7,412 bases of DNA, from assembly GCA_017882935.1 (NCBI GenBank), contig JADGOP010000107.1, forward strand, positions 1 through 7,412. The letters run 5' to 3'. Shown in pieces: positions 1 to 6,421 of the stretch (positions are counted from its first letter, which is position 1; each line of letters begins with the position of its first letter). The notes beneath the pieces were generated by a model. That model was not told the origin of the DNA. It made no database searches and saw nothing but the letters and a program-made list of their open reading frames with translations. Made by a program: the position numbers and the translations under genes. The stretch comes from Actinomycetota bacterium (GTDB lineage: Bacteria; Actinomycetota; Acidimicrobiia; Acidimicrobiales; Iamiaceae).

Positions 1-1
1 T

Positions 2-229
2 CTGAAAAAAATAATGGACGAAACCGGTGTGAAGCGTCCTCTGTTAGCCGGGAAATTCACCGGACAGAAAAAAGAAAGGATCAGTATTAGCACCGATGAG
101 TTTTTAGAAGTGAACGAATGGTTTTATCTCCGCGGGTGGACAGATGGGCTTCCCATTGTGCCTCCGACGGAGCAGCGGGTCAGGAGGGTGGGGTGGGCGG
201 GGGGAGGATGCGCAGGCCGAGCTCGGTGA
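2..229 (+). CDS. Fragment of a conserved hypothetical protein (GWTDGLPIVPPTE motif), foreign composition
   Basis: A plus-strand frame is open from base 2, reads through an internal ATG at 14 and stops at TGA 227-229. Only the part to about base 181 looks like real protein. Its most telling stretch is FYLRGWTDGLPIVPPTEQRV (about codons 40-60). From memory, this resembles a short conserved motif near the start of hypothetical proteins often encoded beside UGSC-family (seleno)proteins; I cannot confirm this without a search. After about base 181 the translation turns into Gly/Arg-rich shadow of the aspS antisense strand, so the 3' end is missing. The frame is also open to the left edge, so the 5' end is probably missing as well. 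GC is about 45% and codons such as AAA, TTA, ATA and TTT are common, unlike every other gene here. The fragment probably belongs to another genome or was joined by recombination. No function is assigned. Confidence 0.5.
   Translation: MKKIMDETGVKRPLLAGKFTGQKKERISISTDEFLEVNEWFYLRGWTDGLPIVPPTEQRVRRVGWAGGGCAGRAR
165..190. other. Composition breakpoint between low-GC left end and GC-rich chromosome
   Basis: To the left the DNA is about 45% GC with a plus-strand coding signature. To the right it is at the GC level of the rest of the window, with minus-strand aspS coding signature. The PPTEQRV part of the left frame continues to base 181, and the aspS stop codon lies at 180-182, so the joint must fall within a few bases of there. 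No insertion-sequence end, tRNA, integrase or target-site repeat is visible. An assembly chimera is the simplest reading; a genuine recombination joint is possible. Confidence 0.6.
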
Positions 230-1982
230 GCTGGGCCGGGTCGACGGGGGTGGGGGCCCCGGTGAGCGGGTCGGCGCCGGACTGGGTCTTCGGGTAGGCG
301 ATGACCTCCCGGATGTTCTCCTCGCCCACCAGCAGGGCCACGAGCCGGTCGATGCCGAAGGCGAAGCCGGCGTGGGGCGGGGCGCCGTAGCGGAAGGCGT
401 CGAGCAGGAACCCGAACTTGGCCTGCGCCTCCTCGGGGCCGATCCCGAGCAGCGAGAAGACCTGCTGCTGGATGTCGGGGCGGTGGATCCGGACGCTGCC
501 CGAGCCCAGCTCCCAGCCGTTGAGCACCAGGTCGTAGGCCTGCGACCGCACCTGGAGGTACTCCTCGCCCTGCGCCCGCGCCAGCAGCTCGACGTCGTCG
601 TCGTGGGGCATGGTGAACGGGTGGTGCGCGGGAACGGGGTTGCCCTCGTCGTCGAGCGCCTCGAACAGGGGGAAGTCGACGACCCACAGGAAGGTGAAGC
701 CCCCCTCGTTCACCGGGGGCCGGCCGAGCTCGAGCCGCAGCAGCCCGAGCACGTGCCACACCTTGGGCCGCTCGTCGGCGACGATCAGCAGCAGGTCGCC
801 CTCGGCGGCGTCGAGCGCGGTGACGAGGGCCGCCTGCTCGGCCTCCGACAGGAACTTGGCGACCGGCGAGGCCAGCACGCCGCCGGCCTCCACCTTCATC
901 CACACCAGGCCCTTGGCCCCCCAGCGCTTGGCCTGGGCGGTGAGGTCGTCGAGCTTGTTGCGCCCGAAGTCGGCGGCGGCGCCCGGCACCCGGATGCCCT
1001 TCACGCACGGCGCCTTGAAGGCGTTGAACTCGGTGGCGGCGAAGACCTCGGTGAGCTCGACCAGCTCGAGGCCGAAGCGCACGTCGGGCTTGTCCGACCC
1101 GAAGCGCTCCTGCGCCTCGAGCCAGGTCATGCGGCCGATCTCGGGCGGGGGCTCACCGGTGACCGCGGCCACGGCGGCCACGACGGCCTCGGAGATGAAG
1201 CCGAGCACCTCCTCCTGCCCCACGAAGCTGGCCTCGAGGTCGAGCTGCATGAACTCGAACTGCCGGTCGGCACGCAGGTCCTCGTCTCGGAGGCAGCGGG
1301 CGATCTGGTAGTAGCGGTCGAGGCCACCGACCATGGCGAGCTGCTTGAACAGCTGGGGGCTCTGCGGCAGCGCGTAGAACGACCCGGGACTGAGGCGCGA
1401 CGGCACGATGAAGTCGCGGGCGCCCTCGGGCGTCGAGGCGATGAGCATGGGCGTCTCGACCTCGACGAAGCCCTGCCGCTCGACCGCGGTGCGGATGGCG
1501 CTGTTGACCTTCGAACGGGCGAGGAGGTTGCGCTGCATGCGGTCGCGGCGCAGGTCGAGGTAGCGGTGGCGCAGCCGGAGGTTCTCGTCGACCTCGCGCC
1601 GGTCGTCGAGCGGGAACGGCGGCGGCTCGGCCACCGAGAGCACCTCGACGGTGCAGTCGCCGACCTCCACCTCACCCGTGCCCAGCCCGGCGTTCACCGT
1701 GCCCTCCGGCCGGTGCCGCACCACGCCCGTGATCCGCACCACGTACTCGCTGCGCAGGTCGGCGGCCCCGTCGACGACGCACTGCACGATGCCGGTGCGG
1801 TCGCGCAGGTCGATGAAGGCCAGGTGCTCGCCGTGCTCGCGCCGCCGGGCCACCCAGCCGGCCACCGACACCGTGCGGCCCACGTCGGCCACCCGCAGCT
1901 CGCCGCAGTAGTCGGTGCGCAGACCCTGGGCGACGCCGGTGAAGGCGAGGGTGGGCGCGGTGGGGGGTGTGGGGTCGGTCAC
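180..1982 (-). CDS. aspS: Aspartyl-tRNA synthetase, predicted non-discriminating (Asp/Asn)
   Basis: Class IIb synthetase that attaches aspartate to tRNA(Asp) in the cytoplasm; 600 residues, the usual length for bacterial AspRS. An N-terminal OB-fold anticodon-binding domain (about 22-120) is followed by motif 1 (FVEVETPML, 172-180), motif 2 (RCLRDEDLRADRQFEF, 229-244), the bacterial GAD insertion (about 304-420) and motif 3 (GFAFGIDR, 539-546). The AYPKTQSGADPLTGAP tail is typical. His50 (RREHGEHL) and Gly94 (RPEGTVN) occupy the positions that are Leu and Lys in the discriminating E. coli enzyme. This predicts that tRNA(Asn) is also aspartylated, for conversion by GatCAB. The start is GTG at 1982, which overlaps the hisS stop as GTGA; GGAAG (complement of 1993-1997) lies 10 nt upstream, so translation is probably coupled to hisS. 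Motif 2 has Phe242 where E. coli has Pro. The stop codon sits on the composition break, so the last few residues (PPPTPPS) could be altered. Confidence 0.96.
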   Translation of the reverse strand: MTDPTPPTAPTLAFTGVAQGLRTDYCGELRVADVGRTVSVAGWVARRREHGEHLAFIDLRDRTGIVQCVVDGAADLRSEYVVRITGVVRHRPEGTVNAGLGTGEVEVGDCTVEVLSVAEPPPFPLDDRREVDENLRLRHRYLDLRRDRMQRNLLARSKVNSAIRTAVERQGFVEVETPMLIASTPEGARDFIVPSRLSPGSFYALPQSPQLFKQLAMVGGLDRYYQIARCLRDEDLRADRQFEFMQLDLEASFVGQEEVLGFISEAVVAAVAAVTGEPPPEIGRMTWLEAQERFGSDKPDVRFGLELVELTEVFAATEFNAFKAPCVKGIRVPGAAADFGRNKLDDLTAQAKRWGAKGLVWMKVEAGGVLASPVAKFLSEAEQAALVTALDAAEGDLLLIVADERPKVWHVLGLLRLELGRPPVNEGGFTFLWVVDFPLFEALDDEGNPVPAHHPFTMPHDDDVELLARAQGEEYLQVRSQAYDLVLNGWELGSGSVRIHRPDIQQQVFSLLGIGPEEAQAKFGFLLDAFRYGAPPHAGFAFGIDRLVALLVGEENIREVIAYPKTQSGADPLTGAPTPVDPAQLTELGLRILPPPTPPS

Positions 1983-3322
1983 GACGGCTCGGCTTCCGGG
2001 AGGTGGGCGGCTGCGGCACGATCGGCGGCAGCCCGGGTGGCGGGCTCGGGCAGCACCGCGCGGAGCTCGGCCAGCAGGTCGGTGCGGCCGACGCGCTCCT
2101 GGGCGCCGTCGCCCTCGGTGATGTCGCCCCGCAGCCGTCGCAGCCCCACCACGCCCTCGGCCAGCTCGCGCTCGCCGACGATGACGGCCACCGCCGCACC
2201 GGAGCGGTCGGCGGCCTTCATCTGCGCCCGCATGGAGCGCTGGTCGTAGGCGCGGTCGGTCCGGAAGCCCGCACGGCGCAGCTCGGTGGTGAGGCGCAGC
2301 GCCTCGGCTCCCCCACTGGTGTCGACCACGAACACGTCGACGCTGGGGTCGGGGGTGGGGAAGACGCCCTCGGCGTCGCACGCCAGCAGCACGCGCTCGA
2401 TGCCCGACCCGAAGCCGATGCCCGGGGTGGGGGGACCGCCGAGCTCCTCGACCAGGCCGTCGTAGCGGCCGCCGCCCAGCACGGTGCTCTGGGCCGCGTC
2501 GAGCGCGTCGGAGACGAACTCGAACGTGGTGTGGGTGTAGTAGTCGAGCCCCCGCACCAGGCGCGGCTCGATGCTGAACGGGATGCCCAGGCCCTTGAGC
2601 CCGGCACGCACCCGGTCGAAGTGGAGGTTGCCCTCGGGCGACAGGTGGTGGGTGATGTGGGGCGCCTCGGCGGCCACCGCCTGTGTGGTGGGGCGCTTCG
2701 AGTCGAGGACCCGCATGGGGTGGTCGGTGACCTTGTCGCGGTCGGCGGGGTCGAGCTGGTCGGGCCGATCGGCGAGCCAGTCGCGGAGCAGCTCGACGTA
2801 GGCGGCGCGGTCGTCGCGGGTGCCCATGGAGTTCACGAGGAGGCGGACCTGCCGCAGCCCGAGGGAGCAGAGGTAGTCCCACGCCAGGGCGATGACCTCG
2901 ACGTCGAGGTCGGGGTCGGCCGGGCCGAGTGCCTCGAGGCCGAGCTGGTGGTGCTGGCGGTAGCGGCCGGCCTGGGGGCGCTCGTAGCGGAAGCTCGGCG
3001 CGGCGTACCAGACCTTCCAGGGGGTGGCCGGGTGGTGCTGCACGAACGCCCGGGCGACCGAGGCCGTGCCCTCGGGACGCAGCGCGATGCGCCGGCCGCC
3101 CTTGTCGTCGAAGTCGTACATCTCCTTGCGGACGACGTCGGTGCCCTCGCCCATGCGCTGGAACACCGCGACGTCCTCGAACATGGGCGACTGCAGCAGC
3201 CCGTAGCCGGCGGCCTCGACCTGCCCCGCGAAGCGCGTGATCAGCGCCTGCCAGCGCCCCGTCTCCGGTGGGAGCACGTCGCGGGTGCCCACCGGGGCCT
3301 TGAGGGGAGCGGAGTCGGACAC
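1979..3322 (-). CDS. hisS: Histidyl-tRNA synthetase
   Basis: Class IIa synthetase that charges tRNA(His); 447 residues, slightly longer than the usual 420-430 because of an Ala-rich tail after about residue 421. Landmarks in order are the N-terminal PVGTRDVLPPE (10-20), LRPEGTASVAR (81-91), motif 2 with the histidine-binding loop (FRYERPQAGRYRQHHQLGLE, 111-130), the HisRS signature RGLDYYTHTTFE (257-268), LGGGRYDGL and motif 3 (GIGFGSGIER, 301-310). An anticodon-binding domain follows (about 322-420). All catalytic signatures are intact. GTG at 3322 is the only sensible start near the conserved N-terminus, because the upstream frame is unconserved and lacks ATG. No convincing Shine-Dalgarno precedes it. 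A TAGCCT hexamer 8 nt before the GTG would allow a leaderless transcript, but no -35 box is evident. The gene is followed directly by aspS with a 4-nt overlap, a pairing known in many bacteria. Confidence 0.97.
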   Translation of the reverse strand: MSDSAPLKAPVGTRDVLPPETGRWQALITRFAGQVEAAGYGLLQSPMFEDVAVFQRMGEGTDVVRKEMYDFDDKGGRRIALRPEGTASVARAFVQHHPATPWKVWYAAPSFRYERPQAGRYRQHHQLGLEALGPADPDLDVEVIALAWDYLCSLGLRQVRLLVNSMGTRDDRAAYVELLRDWLADRPDQLDPADRDKVTDHPMRVLDSKRPTTQAVAAEAPHITHHLSPEGNLHFDRVRAGLKGLGIPFSIEPRLVRGLDYYTHTTFEFVSDALDAAQSTVLGGGRYDGLVEELGGPPTPGIGFGSGIERVLLACDAEGVFPTPDPSVDVFVVDTSGGAEALRLTTELRRAGFRTDRAYDQRSMRAQMKAADRSGAAVAVIVGERELAEGVVGLRRLRGDITEGDGAQERVGRTDLLAELRAVLPEPATRAAADRAAAAHLPEAEPS

Positions 3323-3461
3323 GGCGAGCGAGGCTACCGGAGCCCCCCGGAGGCCCCCGAATGGGTTGTGCCGCCTCGCGCCGACGGCCCGGCCGATCCG
3401 ATGGATCGGGAGGCGAGGTCGGTGGTGCGCAGGGTCTACGTCCGGGCCGCGCCCAGCCGGG
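3323..3461 (-). promoter_or_regulatory. rel-hisS intergenic region / hisS leader with small hairpin
   Basis: These 139 nt separate the rel stop from the hisS start. A perfect inverted repeat CCGATCC-GAT-GGATCGG lies at 3393-3409, flanked by weaker outer pairing (CGCCTC 3372-3377 with GAGGCG 3410-3415). There is no T-run, so it could be a U-less terminator after rel, an attenuator or an operator. I looked for the T-box core (GGGTGGNACCGCG-like) on the minus strand and found none. No -35/-10 pair is convincing. Whether hisS has its own promoter here or is read through from rel cannot be decided from sequence. Confidence 0.35.
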
Positions 3462-5681
3462 TCAGGAGCCGTGGCCGGGGACGACCCGGTAGGCGTCGTA
3501 CACACCGTCGATGCCCTTGATGGTGCGCAGCACGGCACCGAGGTGCGACGGGTCGCCCAGCTCGAAGTCGAACCGCATCTTGGAGATGCGGTCGGAGCCC
3601 GTGGTGGCCTGGCAGGCGAGGATGTTGACGTGGTGGTCGGCCACGGCGGCCGACACGTCGCGCAGCAGGCGGGAGCGGTCGAGCGCCTTCACCTCGATGG
3701 AGGCGACGAACACGCCGCCCTGGTGCTCGTCCCACTCCACGTCGATGAGCCGGGCGGTCTGGTCGACGGCCAGCGACACCGCGTTGGCGCAGTCGGCGCG
3801 GTGCACCGACACGCCGCGGCCCCGCGTGACGAAGCCGATGATCTCGTCGTCGGGCACCGGCGTGCAGCAACGGGAGAGCCGCACCAGCACGTCGTCGAGG
3901 CCCTCGACGTGCACCCCCGCGGTCGGGCGGACCGACGGCGTGTGCCGGCGCGCCTGCACCGTGGCGGGCAACTGCTCCTCGACCTCGGGATCGCCGCTGC
4001 GCAGCACCCGCTCGACCTTGGCCGCGACCGAGGCCGCCGACACGTGGTGCTCGCCGATGGCGGCGTAGAGGGCGTCGACCTCGACGTAGTTGAGCGACGT
4101 GGCCACCTCTTCGAGGGTGGTGTGGGCCAGCTTCTGCACGGGCAGGCCGGCCCGCCGCAGCGCCTTGAGGAGGTCGTCGCGCCCTGCGTCGATGGCGTCC
4201 TCGCGCCGCTCGCGTGAGAACCACTGGCGGATCTTCGACCCGGCGCGGGGCGTGGCCACGATGCCCAGCCAGTCGCGTGACGGCCCCGTGCCCTCGACCT
4301 TGGAGGTGAAGATCTCAACGGTGTCGCCCGAGCTGAGCCGGTAGTCGAGCGCGACCAGCCGGCCGTTCACCCGGGCACCGACGCACGCGTGCCCCACCTC
4401 GGTGTGGATGGCGTAGGCGAAGTCGATGGGCGTGGCGCCCAGGCTGAGGGTGATGACCCGGCCCTTGGGCGTGAAGACGTAGACCTCGTCCTGGTCGAGG
4501 GCGACCTTGAGGTTGGCCATGAACTCGGCCGGGTCGGACGTCTCCGACTCCCAGTCGACGATGCGGTTGAGCCAGACCTGGTCGTTGCCGTCGGCCTCGC
4601 CGTCCTTGTAGGCCCAGTGCGCGGCGACCCCGTTCTCGGCGCGGTGGTGCATCTCGCGGGTGCGGATCTGCACCTCGAGGGGCTTGCCCAGCGGCCCGAC
4701 GACGGTGGTGTGCAGCGACTGGTAGAGGTTGAACTTGGGCATCGCGATGTAGTCCTTGAACCGGCCCTGCACCGGCTTCCACGTGGCGTGGATGGAGCCC
4801 AGCGCCGCGTAGCAGTCCTTCACCGAGTCGACGAGCACCCGGATGCCCACCAGGTCGAAGATGTCGTCGAAGTCGCGACCCTTCACGACCATCTTCTCGT
4901 AGATGCTCCAGAGGTGCTTCGGCCGGCCGCTCACGTCGGCGTCGATGCGCAGCTCCTGCAGCCGCTCCTGGACCTGCTCGAGCACCTGGAACAGGTAGAG
5001 GTCGCGCTCGGGCGCGCGCTGCGCCACCATCTGGTCGATCTCGGCGTAGCGCTTGGGGTGCAGCGTGGCGAAGGCGAGGTCCTCGAGCTGCTGCTTGACC
5101 TCCTGCATGCCAAGGCGGTGCGCGAGCGGCGCGTAGATGTCGAGTGTCTCGCGGGCGATGCGCTCCTGCTTCCACTCCGGTAGGGCGGCCAGGGTGCGCA
5201 TGTTGTGGAGCCGGTCGGCGAGCTTGATGATGAGGACCCGGAGGTCCTTGGCCATCGCCACCAGCATCTTGCGCATGGTGGCGGCCTGCTGCGCCTCCTT
5301 GGAGTCGAAGCGCACCCGGTCGAGCTTGGTGACCCCGTCGACGATGGCGGCCACGTCGGGGCCGAACTCGGCCTCGAGGTCGGCCAGGCTGATGCCGGTG
5401 TCCTCGACGGCGTCGTGCAGCAGCGCCGCCGCGATGGTGGTGTCGTCGAGGCCGAGCTCGGCCACGATGCGGGCCACGGCCAGCGGGTGCTGGATGTAGG
5501 GCTCTCCCGACTTGCGGATCTGCCCGGCGTGCGCGTCGCGGGCCCGCTCGTAGGCCCGGGCGAACAGCTCCACCGAGGCCTTGGGGTGGCGGCTGCGGTA
5601 GGCGCTGACCAGCGGCTCGACCTCGATGGCCGGGGGCGCGGTCGTCCGTCGCCAGGGCAGGACCCGGTCGACGGTGGGCAT
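3462..5681 (-). CDS. rel: Bifunctional (p)ppGpp synthetase/hydrolase (long RelA/SpoT homologue)
   Basis: Makes (p)ppGpp from ATP and GDP/GTP when uncharged tRNA stalls on the ribosome, and also degrades it. The 739 residues match long Rel proteins. The N-terminal HD hydrolase domain has His65, the HD pair 89-90 in LLHDAVEDT, and KLADRLHNMRTL (153-164). The synthetase domain (about 255-360) includes RFKDYIAMPKFNLYQSLHT (307-325) and LEVQIRT (335-341). The RFKD motif is that of bifunctional Rel enzymes, not the EXDD of synthesis-only RelA. A TGS domain (about 399-459), a helical region, a Cys-Cys zinc-finger-like ribosome-contact domain (Cys605, Cys606, His627, Cys631) and a C-terminal ACT domain (about 655-735) follow. 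All motifs are intact, so both activities are expected. ATG 5681 is chosen over an upstream in-frame ATG at 5729 because AGAAGGAG sits 7 nt before it. Downstream lie hisS and aspS. The dtd or MBL-fold genes often found between rel and hisS are absent. Confidence 0.97.
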   Translation of the reverse strand: MPTVDRVLPWRRTTAPPAIEVEPLVSAYRSRHPKASVELFARAYERARDAHAGQIRKSGEPYIQHPLAVARIVAELGLDDTTIAAALLHDAVEDTGISLADLEAEFGPDVAAIVDGVTKLDRVRFDSKEAQQAATMRKMLVAMAKDLRVLIIKLADRLHNMRTLAALPEWKQERIARETLDIYAPLAHRLGMQEVKQQLEDLAFATLHPKRYAEIDQMVAQRAPERDLYLFQVLEQVQERLQELRIDADVSGRPKHLWSIYEKMVVKGRDFDDIFDLVGIRVLVDSVKDCYAALGSIHATWKPVQGRFKDYIAMPKFNLYQSLHTTVVGPLGKPLEVQIRTREMHHRAENGVAAHWAYKDGEADGNDQVWLNRIVDWESETSDPAEFMANLKVALDQDEVYVFTPKGRVITLSLGATPIDFAYAIHTEVGHACVGARVNGRLVALDYRLSSGDTVEIFTSKVEGTGPSRDWLGIVATPRAGSKIRQWFSRERREDAIDAGRDDLLKALRRAGLPVQKLAHTTLEEVATSLNYVEVDALYAAIGEHHVSAASVAAKVERVLRSGDPEVEEQLPATVQARRHTPSVRPTAGVHVEGLDDVLVRLSRCCTPVPDDEIIGFVTRGRGVSVHRADCANAVSLAVDQTARLIDVEWDEHQGGVFVASIEVKALDRSRLLRDVSAAVADHHVNILACQATTGSDRISKMRFDFELGDPSHLGAVLRTIKGIDGVYDAYRVVPGHGS

Positions 5682-5688
5682 CAGCGCG

Positions 5689-5696
5689 CTCCTTCT
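5689..5696 (-). promoter_or_regulatory. Strong ribosome binding site of rel
   Basis: The minus strand reads AGAAGGAG, a near-complete match to the anti-Shine-Dalgarno complement, 7 nt before ATG 5681. It is the best Shine-Dalgarno in the window and decides the rel start against the ATG 48 nt upstream. Confidence 0.85.
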
Positions 5697-5723
5697 GGGC
5701 TCGGCGGGACGCTTTCCACAGGA

Positions 5724-5805
5724 TGCCACGGGACCGGGCGGTTGCCACGCATCGCGGCCGGCCGGCCGGCCGCGGGCCGTGCCACGTGGCGCGGCCTCGT
5801 GGCAC
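5724..5805. promoter_or_regulatory. Cluster of four TGCCACG heptamers, possible operator
   Basis: TGCCACG occurs at 5724-5730, 5743-5749 and 5780-5786, and inverted as CGTGGCA at 5798-5804. The last two extend to an 8-bp inverted repeat, GTGCCACG-N11-CGTGGCAC (5779-5786 and 5798-5805). The third copy also forms the palindrome GCCACGTGGC (5781-5790). The cluster lies in the divergent region between rel and the secreted-protein gene, immediately before a -10-like hexamer for the latter. I did not notice this heptamer elsewhere in the window. It looks like binding sites for an unknown regulator, but the protein cannot be named. Confidence 0.4.
5753..5774. repeat. 22-bp perfect palindrome with four GGCC units
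   Basis: The sequence is perfectly self-complementary around the 5763/5764 centre, with a core of four consecutive GGCC units flanked by CGC and GCG. It could be a protein-binding site, a multiply methylatable GGCC cluster or simple GC-rich slippage. It lies inside the heptamer cluster, between its second and third copies. Confidence 0.7.
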
Positions 5806-5811
5806 TAGGTT
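5806..5811 (+). promoter_or_regulatory. Possible -10 box for the secreted-protein gene
   Basis: TAGGTT fits the TANNNT pattern in otherwise AT-poor DNA and would place a transcription start about 40 nt before the ATG at 5860. No good -35 hexamer lies 16-18 bp upstream, where the CACGTG palindrome and the inverted repeat sit. A regulated or activator-dependent promoter is possible. This is a tentative call. Confidence 0.3.
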
Positions 5812-5823
5812 CATGGCCTTCAC

Positions 5824-5837
5824 CAGCGACGTCGCTG
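5824..5837. repeat. 14-bp perfect palindrome in the 5' untranslated region
   Basis: CAGCGACGTCGCTG is fully self-complementary. It lies between the possible -10 box and the ribosome binding site (GAAAGG, 5847-5852) of the secreted-protein gene. As DNA it would suit a dimeric repressor downstream of the transcription start. As RNA it could only form a 5-bp stem with an ACGT loop, so an operator is the likelier use. Confidence 0.5.
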
Positions 5838-5859
5838 ACCCCTTGCGAAAGGCGCACGC

Positions 5860-6411
5860 ATGCGCAGCTCCCGATCGTCCCGCACCCTCCGCTCCGTCCG
5901 CACCATGGCGGTCGCCGGCACCTTGGCGGTCGCAGGCCTGGTGATGGGCGGGGCGCCTGCCTCCGCCGGCATCACCGTCTCGCCGTTCACGGTCACGCCC
6001 GACCCGGTCGCACCGGGCGGCACGCTCACGATCGCCGGGACCAACTGCACGGGGGGTGGCACCGTCGCCCTCGAGCTGTTCGCGGGTGACTTCAGCGGGA
6101 CCAACGTCGAGCCGGTCGGGCCCACGGTCGACAACGTCGACGCGACGCCCGACGTTGCCGGTGCCTGGACCGACACGATGACCGCTCCCCCCACCGCCAA
6201 GACCGGGGACAAGCTCACGGTGTGGGCGCGGTGCATCGGCGAGACCAACAACTTCACCTACGTGAACGTCGCCGTGACGGTCGTGGACCCGGCCGACACC
6301 ACGACCACCACCACCGCCGCCACGACCACCACCACTGCGGCGGTCACCTCCACCACGGTCGCCGCCGCGCCGGCCACCGCCGTGCCGGCCACGCCCACCT
6401 TCACGGGCTGA
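5860..6411 (+). CDS. Small secreted protein with Ig-like-looking core and Thr-rich tail
   Basis: Unknown function; 183 residues. The N-terminus is a clear signal peptide: an Arg/Ser-rich n-region (1-14), a hydrophobic stretch (about 16-30) and an APASA-GIT signal peptidase I site after residue 36. The mature part starts with ITVSPFTVTPDPVAPGGTLT, the usual opening of a bacterial Ig-like or surface beta-sandwich domain (about 38-142). It has two cysteines (Cys63 and Cys125) that could form a disulphide. The tail (about 146-183) is a Thr/Ala/Pro low-complexity region containing a tandem TTTTTAA heptad, a plausible O-glycosylated linker. It ends in TFTG with no membrane helix or basic anchor, so it is probably released or loosely attached. 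The start is supported by GAAAGG 7 nt before the ATG. It is the only convincing GC-rich plus-strand gene here, divergent from rel and convergent with the lipoprotein gene across a strong hairpin. Confidence 0.85.
   Translation: MRSSRSSRTLRSVRTMAVAGTLAVAGLVMGGAPASAGITVSPFTVTPDPVAPGGTLTIAGTNCTGGGTVALELFAGDFSGTNVEPVGPTVDNVDATPDVAGAWTDTMTAPPTAKTGDKLTVWARCIGETNNFTYVNVAVTVVDPADTTTTTTAATTTTTAAVTSTTVAAAPATAVPATPTFTG
6301..6342 (+). repeat. Two 21-bp tandem units encoding TTTTTAA
   Basis: Units 6301-6321 and 6322-6342 share their first 14 bases (ACGACCACCACCAC) and differ at the 3' end. Each encodes TTTTTAA in frame, at residues 148-161 of the secreted protein. Such units can change copy number by slippage and alter tail length. 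Confidence 0.75.
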
Positions 6412-6421
6412 CCCACCTGCA

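Noticed and set aside
144..2249. A 701-residue plus-strand open frame opposite aspS and hisS
   Set aside because: It is antisense to two clear synthetase genes. Its Gly/Val/Leu/Glu/His-rich, repetitive composition is the usual shadow of GC-rich coding DNA, with no domain or start signal.
1983..2882. A 300-residue N-terminal extension of aspS on the minus strand
   Set aside because: This stretch lies in the wrong frame of hisS and is Arg/Pro-rich nonsense. The GTG at 1982 with the GTGA overlap gives the normal family length.
3323..3461. T-box riboswitch in front of hisS
   Set aside because: hisS can carry one in Firmicutes, but the conserved T-box core sequence is absent from the minus strand here.
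1967..3520. A 517-residue plus-strand open frame opposite hisS
   Set aside because: It mirrors the hisS codons and continues across the intergenic region with low-complexity Gly/Val/Ala sequence. No motif is recognisable.
3237..4217. Plus-strand open frame over the rel-hisS gap and the rel 3' end
   Set aside because: It is a shadow of rel in antisense, without a ribosome binding site or family motif.
5682..5729. Upstream ATG of rel at 5729
   Set aside because: The 16 extra residues (MASCGKRPAEPRRSAL) have no good Shine-Dalgarno, whereas ATG 5681 has AGAAGGAG at the right distance.
4315..5823. Minus-strand 502-residue open frame overlapping rel
   Set aside because: It is the +1 shadow of rel, dominated by Arg/Gly/Pro. 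Rel itself is unmistakable in the other frame.
6397..6411. LPXTG-like sorting signal at the end of the secreted protein (TFTG)
   Set aside because: No hydrophobic helix or basic tail follows before the stop, and no frame downstream supplies one, so sortase anchoring is not supported.
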